Source: CADEDH01 sp039201605 (GTDB lineage: Bacteria; Actinomycetota; Acidimicrobiia; Acidimicrobiales; SZUA-35). Taken from it: a DNA stretch of 64,000 nt. The translations under genes and the position numbers were made by a program. Where the stretch lies: positions 1-64,000 of the forward strand of contig JBCCRO010000011.1 of NCBI GenBank assembly GCA_039201605.1, given 5' to 3'. Shown here in pieces: positions 16,823-24,389 of the stretch (the first letter of the stretch is position 1; the number at the start of each line of letters is the position of its first letter). The notes beneath the pieces were generated by a model that was given only the letters and a program-made list of their open reading frames with translations, was not told the DNA's origin and searched no databases.

Positions 16823-18046
16823 ATGACCGACATCGCCGACAGCGCGGGCATCGTCCGCTTCGACCCGGCCACCATCGTCCACCGCACGCCGTCGCATCCG
16901 GTGCGGGACGACATCGAGGTGATGAGCCTCGATTTCAACGCCGCCCCCTTCGAGCGCCAGGCGTGGATGCGGGCGCACGCCCCCGTCTACTGGGACGACG
17001 CATCCGGTCTGTGGGCCGTCACCCGTCACGCCGACATCGGCCTCGTCGAACGCGACACCGACACCTTCAGTTCGGCCAAGGGGTCGAGGCCAGAGGTCTA
17101 CGTCCCGTCGATGATCAACGCCGATCCGCCCCGCCACACCAGACGGCGCAAGATCGTCAGCGCCGGATTCACCCCACGACGGGTGGCCAATCACGAACGC
17201 TTCCTGCGGGAGGTGGTCACCGAGCTGCTCGATGACGTGATCGACGACGGCGGTTGCGACTTCGTCGATGCCGTGGCCCGATCGATTCCGCTCCGCATGA
17301 TCGCCAAGCTGATGGGCCTCCCGGCGGCCGACGAGGAGAAGCTCCTGCACTGGTCCGACCTGTTCGCCACCGGTGGCGAGGAGGTGCGGGACGAGGCCAG
17401 GGTCGCCGTCCTCGAGTGGGTCGAGTACATCATGGGCCAGATGGCGTCCCGGACCGACGGCGAAGCCGAGGACCTGATCAGCCTCCTGATGTTCAACGAC
17501 GACGAGCCGCTCACCGTCGAGGACCTGATCCACGAGACGATGCTGATCCTGGTCGGCGGCGATGAGACCACCCGCCACGTGATGTCCGGTGGGTTGGAGG
17601 CCGTCCTCCAGCGCCGCGACCAGTGGGAGGCTCTGCTGGAAGACCGCAGCCTGCTCAACCCGGCCATCGAGGAGATGCTCCGGTGGACCAGCCCGGTGCG
17701 CAACATGAACCGGACCGCCACCGCCGACACCGAGCTCGGCGGCCAACCGATCCTGGCCGGCGATCGGCTGCTCCTGCTGTACCTGTCGGGCAATCGTGAC
17801 GAGACGGTCTTCGACCGGCCCGAGGCGTTCGACATCCGCCGCAGGCCGAACGCCCACATCGCCTTCGGGGCCAACAGCCGCCACTTCTGCTTGGGAGCCC
17901 AACTGGCCCGCCTCGAACTGCGGGTGTTGTTCGAGGAGCTGCTCGATCGGCTCCCCGGTATCCGGCTGCCCGACCCCGAGGTCACCCAGCCCGAGCGGTC
18001 GGGCAACTTCGTGCTCGGCATCGACCACCTGCCGGTCATCTGGTGA
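16823..18046 (+). CDS. Cytochrome P450 (second of pair)
   Basis: A 407-aa P450. I-helix VGGDETTRH, ExxR in EEMLRWTSP, and heme loop FGANSRHFCLG with Cys356. The N-terminal SLDFNAAPFERQAWMRAHAPVYWD and the INADPPRHTRRRKIVSAGFTP segment resemble the CYP125/CYP142/CYP124-like sterol and lipid hydroxylases of actinobacteria, which is only suggestive. The start ATG at 16823 follows AAGGGGAGTGG; the longer frame from 16754 lacks a ribosome binding site. It is separated from the first P450 by 129 bp and followed 22 bp later by a VOC protein, so these genes are probably co-transcribed. Confidence 0.93.
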   Translation: MTDIADSAGIVRFDPATIVHRTPSHPVRDDIEVMSLDFNAAPFERQAWMRAHAPVYWDDASGLWAVTRHADIGLVERDTDTFSSAKGSRPEVYVPSMINADPPRHTRRRKIVSAGFTPRRVANHERFLREVVTELLDDVIDDGGCDFVDAVARSIPLRMIAKLMGLPAADEEKLLHWSDLFATGGEEVRDEARVAVLEWVEYIMGQMASRTDGEAEDLISLLMFNDDEPLTVEDLIHETMLILVGGDETTRHVMSGGLEAVLQRRDQWEALLEDRSLLNPAIEEMLRWTSPVRNMNRTATADTELGGQPILAGDRLLLLYLSGNRDETVFDRPEAFDIRRRPNAHIAFGANSRHFCLGAQLARLELRVLFEELLDRLPGIRLPDPEVTQPERSGNFVLGIDHLPVIW

Positions 18047-18068
18047 CCGGCGACGGGAGGAACGATTC

Positions 18069-18545
18069 GTGATCGACTATCGACGGCTCTATCACACCGG
18101 TTTCGTGGTGCCCGACCTGGAGCGGGCGATGGACGAACTGGGCCGGACCCTTGGGCTCACGTGGGCCGCCGTTCGGGAGATGCCGGCCCTGCCGTTGTGG
18201 ACGGCCGCCCGCGGTCGGCACGAGGTCGCCCTCCGCTTCGTCTACTCCTGCGAGGAGCCCCAACACGTCGAGCTGCTCCAGGGCGACGCCGATTCGATCT
18301 GGGACCCGACCGCCCACCCCGGGATCAACCACGTCGGTTTGTGGGTCGACGACGTCGCCGCCGAGACCGAACGCTGCGTCGCCGCCGGCTGGACCGTGGT
18401 GGCGGCGGCCGCCGCCCCCGAGGACGGCTATGGCGGGTTCAGCTACGTCGAGCCCCCGACCGGGGTCCGCGTCGAGTTGGTCGATGACGCCATCCGTCCT
18501 AGCTTCGAAGCCTGGTGGGCGGCCGGACTCGGCCAAGAGGACTGA
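18069..18545 (+). CDS. VOC (glyoxalase/dioxygenase) superfamily protein
   Basis: A 158-aa protein with two VOC half-folds. It starts YHTGFVVPDLERAMDELG, a typical first beta-alpha unit with a metal-ligand His, and has HVGLWVDDVAAETERCVAAGW for the second. GVRVELVD near the end supplies the usual Glu ligand. It may be an isomerase/epimerase, lyase or dioxygenase. The GTG start at 18069 is preceded by GGGAGGAAC. Its place between a P450 and an SDR fits a side step in oxidation of a hydrophobic compound. Confidence 0.85.
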   Translation: MIDYRRLYHTGFVVPDLERAMDELGRTLGLTWAAVREMPALPLWTAARGRHEVALRFVYSCEEPQHVELLQGDADSIWDPTAHPGINHVGLWVDDVAAETERCVAAGWTVVAAAAAPEDGYGGFSYVEPPTGVRVELVDDAIRPSFEAWWAAGLGQED

Positions 18546-18557
18546 AAGGCGATCATC

Positions 18558-19307
18558 GTGAGCTCTGGACTACTCGACCTGACCGGCCGACGAGCCCTGG
18601 TCACCGGCGGGGGCCGGGGGATCGGGGCCGCCATCGCCGCCAGGCTCGTCGAGGCCGGGGCGGTGGTGACCGTGGCCGACCTCGACCCCGCGGTGGAGGA
18701 GGCGGCCACCGCCATCGGGGCCACCGGTCTTACCTGCGACGTGGCCGACGCCGACCGGTTGCGCACCGTCATGGACGCCGCCGCCGGCGATGGGGGGCTG
18801 TCGATCCTGGTCAACAACGCCGGCATCTTCCCCACCACCGGGCCGATGACCGAGGTCGACGACGGGTTCGTGTCCCGCATGCTCGAGGTCAACGTCCGGG
18901 CCCAGTTCAGCGCCGCCCGGGAGGCTGCCAACCGGATGCCGGACGGCGGCTCGATCCTCAACATGGCCTCGATCGCCGCCCTCGGCGGCGGCGCCGGCAT
19001 CTCGGCCTACAGCGCATCCAAGGCCGGTGTCGTGGCCCTGACCCGGGCCTTCGCCAACGAGCTCGGTCCTCGGGGCATCCGGGTCAACGCCATCGCCCCC
19101 GGCGTGATCGACACCCCCGGGGTGCAGGGCGAGATGGCCCCGCTCAAGGCGTCCGGCGTCGACATCGATCGCATCATCGCCGCCAACCCGCTCGGCATAC
19201 CCGGTCACCCCGATCACGTGGCGCAGGCCGCACTGTTCCTCCTCAGCGACATGGCCGCCTTCATCAGCGGCCACGTCCTCGTCGTCGACGGCGGGGCCAC
19301 GGCCTGA
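18558..19307 (+). CDS. SDR-family oxidoreductase
   Basis: A 249-aa classical SDR. Cofactor motif TGGGRGIG at 16-23, NNAG at 86-89, catalytic Ser138, Tyr151 and Lys155, and C-terminal GHVLVVDGG. The GTG start lies 13 bp after the VOC stop, so it closes the P450-P450-VOC-SDR run. A likely role is oxidising the alcohol made by P450 hydroxylation to a ketone, which is inferred from context. Unrelated at close range to the SDR at 29-766. Confidence 0.92.
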   Translation: MSSGLLDLTGRRALVTGGGRGIGAAIAARLVEAGAVVTVADLDPAVEEAATAIGATGLTCDVADADRLRTVMDAAAGDGGLSILVNNAGIFPTTGPMTEVDDGFVSRMLEVNVRAQFSAAREAANRMPDGGSILNMASIAALGGGAGISAYSASKAGVVALTRAFANELGPRGIRVNAIAPGVIDTPGVQGEMAPLKASGVDIDRIIAANPLGIPGHPDHVAQAALFLLSDMAAFISGHVLVVDGGATA

Positions 19308-19329
19308 GCGGCTGAGCGTCGCCAGAGGG

Positions 19330-20592
19330 CTAGTCGAGCGTGGCGTAGTTGGTCGAGCGGTCGTCGGCGGTGACGCCCCGCACCTCGTCCAGCGTGGCGG
19401 CCAGGTCGGTGAGGTAGGAGTCGATCACGCCGGTGTTGGAATTGGACACCGTCGAGTGCAGCGAGTCGGGCGGGGTCTGACGGTCGTGGAACCAGCCCCG
19501 CCGTTGCAGGGCGTCGGCCAGGGCGAACACGTCGACGGGATCGGGGTCGGCCGGGTCGGCGGCCAGGGCCACGAGGTGGACGTCGCCGTCGCCGAGCACA
19601 GTGAGGCCGTCGAGGGCGCGGATACCGGCCCGCATCCGATCGGCGTTCTCCAGCGTGACCCGGGTCAGCTCGACGTAGCCCTCGACGCCGAGGTGCTGCA
19701 TCACCGCCCAGGCGCACGCCATCGGGAGCCCGGATCGGGTGCCCTGGAGGTTGGGCGAGGCGTAGAACCCGCCGAGCCAGTCGTCGAACACGAAGGTCTG
19801 GTAGCGGCGGAGTTCCTTCGTCCGGTGCAGGATGACCGACACCCCCTTGGGGGCATAGCCCAGCTTGTGCACGTCGGCCGAGATCGACGTGACACCCTCC
19901 ACCCGGAAGTCCCACACCGGAACGTTCCGACCGAGTCGCTCGGCGAAGGGCAGCACGAAGCCGCCCATGCAGGCGTCGACGTGGCAGTTGGCGCCGACCG
20001 AGGCGGCGAGGGCGGCGATCGCCGGGATGTCGTCGACCACCCCCTGGGGGTACTGGGGCGCCGAGCCGACGACCAGCACGGTGTTGTCGTTGACCAGGTC
20101 GGCCATGGCCTCGACGTCGGCCGTCCAGTCGTCCCGGACCGGCACGGCGTGGAGCGTGAGGCCGAACAGGTGGGCCGCCTTGTGGAAGGCGGCGTGGGTG
20201 CTGGTGGAGACCACCATCTCCGGCGCCGTGATCCCGCGCTCGGCCCGGCCCCGCTCGCGCGCCGCCTTGACCCCGCACAGGATCGATTCGGTGCCGCCGC
20301 TGGTGAGGAAGCCGGAGGCGGTGTCGGGGCCATTGAGCAGCGAGGCGGTCCAGCCGACCACCTCGGACTGGATCTCGCCCAGCGACGGGAAGGCCTTGGT
20401 GTTGAGCGCGTTCTCGTGGAGGTAGAGAGCGGCGGCCCGCTCGGCCACCTCGTGGACGCCGGGCCCGCCGTCGTAGACCATGCCGAAGGCTCGGCCGTCC
20501 TCCCAGCGCACGTCGTTGCGGCGCTTCTCGACCAGGTCGGCGACCACGTCGTCCACCGGTCGGCCGTGATCCGGGAGTGATCGATCGCTCAT
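19330..20592 (-). CDS. PLP-dependent decarboxylase/lyase (group II; sphingosine-1-phosphate-lyase-like)
   Basis: A 420-aa fold-type I PLP enzyme. The Schiff-base Lys243 lies in SADVHKLGYAPKG, the HVDAC(Asp206) motif contacts the PLP nitrogen, and FLTSGGTESIL binds phosphate. The sequence resembles sphingosine-1-phosphate lyase/MfnA-type members of the glutamate/aromatic decarboxylase superfamily. The start ATG at 20592 is 6 nt after a TACCGT -10 box; the much longer upstream frame is rejected. It could degrade a phospho-sphingoid-like base or decarboxylate an amino acid. The precise substrate is not visible. Confidence 0.9.
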   Translation of the reverse strand: MSDRSLPDHGRPVDDVVADLVEKRRNDVRWEDGRAFGMVYDGGPGVHEVAERAAALYLHENALNTKAFPSLGEIQSEVVGWTASLLNGPDTASGFLTSGGTESILCGVKAARERGRAERGITAPEMVVSTSTHAAFHKAAHLFGLTLHAVPVRDDWTADVEAMADLVNDNTVLVVGSAPQYPQGVVDDIPAIAALAASVGANCHVDACMGGFVLPFAERLGRNVPVWDFRVEGVTSISADVHKLGYAPKGVSVILHRTKELRRYQTFVFDDWLGGFYASPNLQGTRSGLPMACAWAVMQHLGVEGYVELTRVTLENADRMRAGIRALDGLTVLGDGDVHLVALAADPADPDPVDVFALADALQRRGWFHDRQTPPDSLHSTVSNSNTGVIDSYLTDLAATLDEVRGVTADDRSTNYATLD

Positions 20593-20598
20593 CAGGGG

Positions 20599-20604
20599 AC
20601 GGTA
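20599..20604 (-). promoter_or_regulatory. Putative -10 box (TACCGT) of the PLP enzyme gene
   Basis: Minus-strand TACCGT ends 6 nt before the ATG at 20592 and there is no ribosome binding site. Confidence 0.45.
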
Positions 20605-20716
20605 CAACAGCGCCCGATCCTCGGGCCAGACCTCACCGACGCCGACACGGCCGGATGAGCCCCGGTTTGGCACGCCACGGGCCGGGGTGGGCCCCTGAGG
20701 CTCGGCGGCCGACACC

Positions 20717-21544
20717 TCAGCCCACGGGGCCGTCGGGGCCGCAGGTGAGCTGGATGTCGCGTTCGTACGGGGGTGCGATCGGTTCCAGGCGGCGGGCGGC
20801 GCAGTCGATCTCCCACGGCAGGGGCCACGGGTTGGCCGTGCACGGGTCGACCCCCGACGACTGCTGGGCCATGACCGGGGCCGGTTGGCCGTCACCCGGA
20901 CAGCGGACGGCCGGATGGTGCTGGCCGGTGAGGTGGCCGACCTCATGGTTGACCAGCATCGTGCGGTAGTCGTCGAGCGAGGCGGGCCAGCTGTCGACCG
21001 CGGTTCGCCATCGGTCGGCGTTGAGGGCGACAACGGGACCGATCTGGCACGAGAAGCGCCCGAAGGTGTCGTAGGGCAGGCACAGCTCGTCGACCTCGGA
21101 CCCCTCGGCCAACACCACGGTGTAGTCGTAGGCGGTGTCGGAGAACTCGAAGCGGAATCCGGCCCGCTGCCACCCCCGCTCGTCGGTGAGCACCGCCTCG
21201 ACGAACGGGGCGAAGCCCTCGGTGGCGGCGTCCGACACCCGTCGATCCAGGCGGAGGCGGAGCACGACCGGCTCGGGGGCGACGGCGGCCGCACTCGACG
21301 CCGTCGTCTCGGCCGACGACGGCGTGGCCTCGGCCGTGGTCGAGGGCGGCAGGGCCGACGTGCTCGGTGGAAACGTCGATCGAAGCGCGGTGGTGACCAC
21401 CGTCGACGTGGTCCCCGCCGGTGCGGCGTCGGCCGAGATCGTCCCGGCGGGAGCCGACGGCGGCGCCCCTCGATCGGCGGTGCTGCAGGCGGCGGCGACC
21501 ACGAGCAGGGCGAGCACCACGGACGGCCAGGAGCGGGTGGGCAT
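20717..21544 (-). CDS. DUF3152-type lipoprotein, HExxH metalloprotease-like
   Basis: A 275-aa secreted lipoprotein. Signal peptide with lipobox ending AAAC (Cys20), then a Ser/Thr/Ala-rich low-complexity linker (about residues 24-85), then a globular domain. The domain carries NHEVGHLTGQHH, an HExxH zinc motif followed by a downstream His, which matches the actinobacterial DUF3152 family. Cys pairs in the C-terminal part (CPGDGQ, CTANP, CAARR, CGPDG) could form disulfides outside the cell. The ATG at 21544 starts the signal peptide and follows a TAGGCT box by 8 nt. Function is unknown; a peptidase role is inferred from the motif. Confidence 0.85.
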   Translation of the reverse strand: MPTRSWPSVVLALLVVAAACSTADRGAPPSAPAGTISADAAPAGTTSTVVTTALRSTFPPSTSALPPSTTAEATPSSAETTASSAAAVAPEPVVLRLRLDRRVSDAATEGFAPFVEAVLTDERGWQRAGFRFEFSDTAYDYTVVLAEGSEVDELCLPYDTFGRFSCQIGPVVALNADRWRTAVDSWPASLDDYRTMLVNHEVGHLTGQHHPAVRCPGDGQPAPVMAQQSSGVDPCTANPWPLPWEIDCAARRLEPIAPPYERDIQLTCGPDGPVG

Positions 21545-21552
21545 CGCAGGCG

Positions 21553-21558
21553 AGCCTA
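21553..21558 (-). promoter_or_regulatory. Putative -10 box (TAGGCT) of the DUF3152 gene
   Basis: Minus-strand TAGGCT ends 8 nt before the ATG at 21544. Confidence 0.45.
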
Positions 21559-21672
21559 CTGCCCGGCTTCGGGTTCCTCCGGCCGGCGACCGAGGCCGGC
21601 GCTGAAACCGCTGGTCAGAAATCCCCTGGTCACTCCGTTGTCGAACAGGATGAATCTGCGCCATTGTTGGGC

Positions 21673-22923
21673 ATGCCCGAAACCTTTACTCGTCCTCGAG
21701 TCCTCTCCATGGTGTTGGCAGGGGGTGAGGGCAAGCGGTTGGCGCCGTTGACCCTGGATCGGGCCAAACCGGCCGTGCCCTTCGGGGGGCACTACCGACT
21801 GATCGACTTCCCGCTGTCGAACCTGGCCAACGGCGGCTACCGGAAGGTGGTGGTGCTCACCCAGTACAAGTCGCACAGCCTCGACGTACACATCTCCCGC
21901 ACCTGGCGCCTGAGCAACCACCTGGGCAACTTCGTCACTTCGGTCCCGGCCCAGATGCGCAAGGGTCCCCGCTGGTTCCTGGGCTCGGCCGACGCCATCT
22001 TCCAGAACCTCAACATCGTGGAGGACGAGCGACCCGACTACGTGTTCGTCTTCGGCGCCGACCACATCTACCGCATCGATCCCCGCCAGATGCTCGACCA
22101 CCACATCGAGTCGGGCGCCGGCGTGACCGTGGCCGGTATCCGGGTCCAGAAGTCGGAGGCGTTCCAGTTCGGGGTGATCCAGACCGGCGAGGGCTCGACC
22201 ATCAGCGAGTTCGTGGAGAAGCCCGATCCCGACGACGTTGACGGCCTGGTCGACAGCCCGGAGCAGGTCCTGGCCTCGATGGGCAACTACGTGTTCAGCA
22301 CCGAGGCCCTCGTCGACCTGCTCAACGAGAACGAGGGCACCGACCACACCGGCCACGACGTCGGCGGCGACCTGATCCCCAAGATGGTCTCCCGGGGCGA
22401 GGCCCACGTCTACGACTTCACCACCAACGAGATCCCCGGGCAGGAGACCCACGGGCAGCACTACTGGCGGGACGTGGGCACCATCGACAGCTACTTCGAC
22501 GCCCACATGGACCTGGTCGACGACTTCCCCGCCTTCAACCTCTACAACCTCGACTGGCCGATCTTCACCATGGGGCGGTCGCTGCCCCCGGCCAAGGTGG
22601 TCAACGACGGCACCCACGGCTCGTCGTCGGTCCGCCGGTCGCTGCTGAGCAACGGCGCCGTCATCTCCGGTGGGACGGTGCGTGACTCGGTGTTGTCGCC
22701 CGGGGTGCGGGTGATGGGCGGGGCGCAGGTGGAGAATGCCGTGCTGCTCGACGGCGTGGTCATCGGCGAGGGGGCCACCGTCCGCCGGGCCGTGCTCGAC
22801 AAGAACGCCTACGTGCCGCCGGGCGCCACCATCGGCGAGGACCCCGACCGCGACACCGAGCACTATGTGATGTCCGAGGCCGGAGTGGCGGTGCTGTCCA
22901 AGGGCCAACAGGCCATCACCTGA
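21673..22923 (+). CDS. glgC: Glucose-1-phosphate adenylyltransferase (ADP-glucose pyrophosphorylase)
   Basis: A 416-aa enzyme making ADP-glucose, the committed glycogen precursor. The N-terminal nucleotidyltransferase domain begins LAGGEGKRLAPLT, followed by KPAVPFGG, GSADAIFQN, FGADHIYR and the substrate lysine motif FVEKP. The C-terminal left-handed beta-helix has hexapeptide repeats (for example SVLSPGVRVMGGAQVENAVL). Length is normal for GlgC. The ATG at 21673 is 128 bp from the divergent DUF3152 gene. It faces the glgP-glgX-glgA operon tail to tail; a strong hairpin separates them. Confidence 0.96.
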   Translation: MPETFTRPRVLSMVLAGGEGKRLAPLTLDRAKPAVPFGGHYRLIDFPLSNLANGGYRKVVVLTQYKSHSLDVHISRTWRLSNHLGNFVTSVPAQMRKGPRWFLGSADAIFQNLNIVEDERPDYVFVFGADHIYRIDPRQMLDHHIESGAGVTVAGIRVQKSEAFQFGVIQTGEGSTISEFVEKPDPDDVDGLVDSPEQVLASMGNYVFSTEALVDLLNENEGTDHTGHDVGGDLIPKMVSRGEAHVYDFTTNEIPGQETHGQHYWRDVGTIDSYFDAHMDLVDDFPAFNLYNLDWPIFTMGRSLPPAKVVNDGTHGSSSVRRSLLSNGAVISGGTVRDSVLSPGVRVMGGAQVENAVLLDGVVIGEGATVRRAVLDKNAYVPPGATIGEDPDRDTEHYVMSEAGVAVLSKGQQAIT

Positions 22924-22972
22924 GCGGGATCCGCCCACGGGCGACCGGGCTCGCCCCGGCAGCCGACCGCCC

Positions 22973-22993
22973 CCGGACGAGGTCGTCGTCCGG
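22973..22993. terminator. Hairpin between convergent glgC and glgA
   Basis: CCGGACGA (22973-22980) pairs perfectly with TCGTCCGG (22986-22993) around a 5-nt loop, in the 82-bp gap between two convergent genes. Probably a bidirectional terminator, although no U tract follows. Confidence 0.55.
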
Positions 22994-23005
22994 CGGCGGT
23001 GCGAT

Positions 23006-24389
23006 CTAGCGTTCGGCCAGGACCTCTTCGTACAGCTCGAGATGGCGGCGGGCCGGATTGGCCCACGACCAGTCCTGCGACATGCCCCGGCGCTGGATGG
23101 CGGTGCGGCGGCCGGGATGGCCGACGGCCCGGACCGCCCGGTGGAGGGCGTCGACCAGGCCCGCCGGGGTGACGGTCGGCGAGATGAACCCGGTGCCGTA
23201 GCTCCGGTCGGCGTCGGCGTCGACCACGGTGTCGTGGAGGCCGCCGACGTCGGTGACGACCGGGATCGACCCGTAGGTCATGGCCTGCATCTGGGCCAGG
23301 CCGCACGGCTCGAACCGGCTCGGCATGACGAACAGGTCGGCGCCGGCGAACAGGCGGTGGGCCAACGGCTCGTCGTAGCCGTTGGTGAACCACACCAGGT
23401 CCGGGTGGGCGTCGGCCGCGGCCTGGAGGCCGCCGGCCAGCGTCGCATCACCCGAACCGAGGACGGCCAGCCGGAGTGGCATCTGGGCCAGGTAGGGCAC
23501 CGCCTCCAGGAGGACGTCGACGCCCTTCTGCTCGACCAGCCGGGTGACGAGGGCGGCGATGGGGCGCTTGGTGTCGGCCCAGCCCGCCTCCTGCACCAGC
23601 CTCGAACGGCACAGCTTGCGGGCGGAGATGTCGCCGGCGTCGTAGGTCTCGGCGATGTGGGGATCCTCCGCCGGGTGCCAGACCGAGGTGTCGATGCCGT
23701 TGCGGATGCCGATGAGGCGGTCGCCGATTGCGCCGAGCCGTCCGTGGAGCCCCATGCCCTCCTCCTCGGTGAGGATCTCGCGGGCGTAGTTGGGGCTGAC
23801 GGCGATCACCCGGTCGACGGTGCCGATGGCGCCCGCCAGCGGGTTGGCGCTGCCGAACCACTGGTAGCGATCGGTACCGACGTGGAGGTGGTCGAGCCAC
23901 GCCGGGTCCATCACCCCCTGATAGCCGAGGGTGTGGATGGTGAGAAGCAGGGCCGGGGGATCGGGCAGCATGCCGGCCGCGGCCGCCGTGTGCCAGTCGT
24001 TGAGGTGGACCACGTCGGGCCGTTCGGCCTGGGCCAGCGCGGCCACCACGGCGGAGAAGGCCATGAACCGCTTGTCGTTGTCGGCCCAGCCCTCGCCCCG
24101 CTCGTCGACGTAGGGGTGGGGTCGCTCGATGCCCTCCACCCGGACCAGGGTCAGCGGTCCGGCCTGGGGGTTGACCCCCCGTCGGATCTGGACCCCGCCG
24201 ACCCACCACGGCACCTCGACGTGCACCTCGTGCTGGTGGTCGAGGTGGACACCGCCGTAGTCGGGTAGGACGACGTCGAGGTCGATGCCCATGGCCCGCA
24301 GCGCCCGGACCAGGCCCGACGCCGCCTCGGCCAGGCCCCCCGACCCGGGCCAGGGGGGCCAGCTCGGCGGTGGCGAAGAGGATCTTCAT
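23006..24389 (-). CDS. glgA: Glycogen synthase (GT5-type), interrupted by a one-base frameshift
   Basis: Translating from ATG 24389 gives MKILFATAELAPLARVGG, the start of GlgA with its ADP-glucose-binding K/RxGG motif. The frame is then lost in a run of six G (minus strand; 24336-24341). Removing one G restores GGLAEAASGLVRALRAMGIDLDVV and the rest of a normal 460-aa synthase, including HLNDWHTAA, the EQKGVDVL acceptor region and SRFEPCGLAQMQAM. As given, translation could restart at the internal ATG 24292 but would lack the catalytic N-terminal loop. The ATG overlaps the glgX TGA (ATGA). Either a sequencing/assembly slip or a true mutation. Confidence 0.9.

Noticed and set aside
19330..21294. 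A 654-aa extended version of the PLP enzyme
   Set aside because: The extension is Pro/Ser/Thr-rich, runs antiparallel through the DUF3152 gene region, and a good -10 box precedes the internal ATG at 20592.
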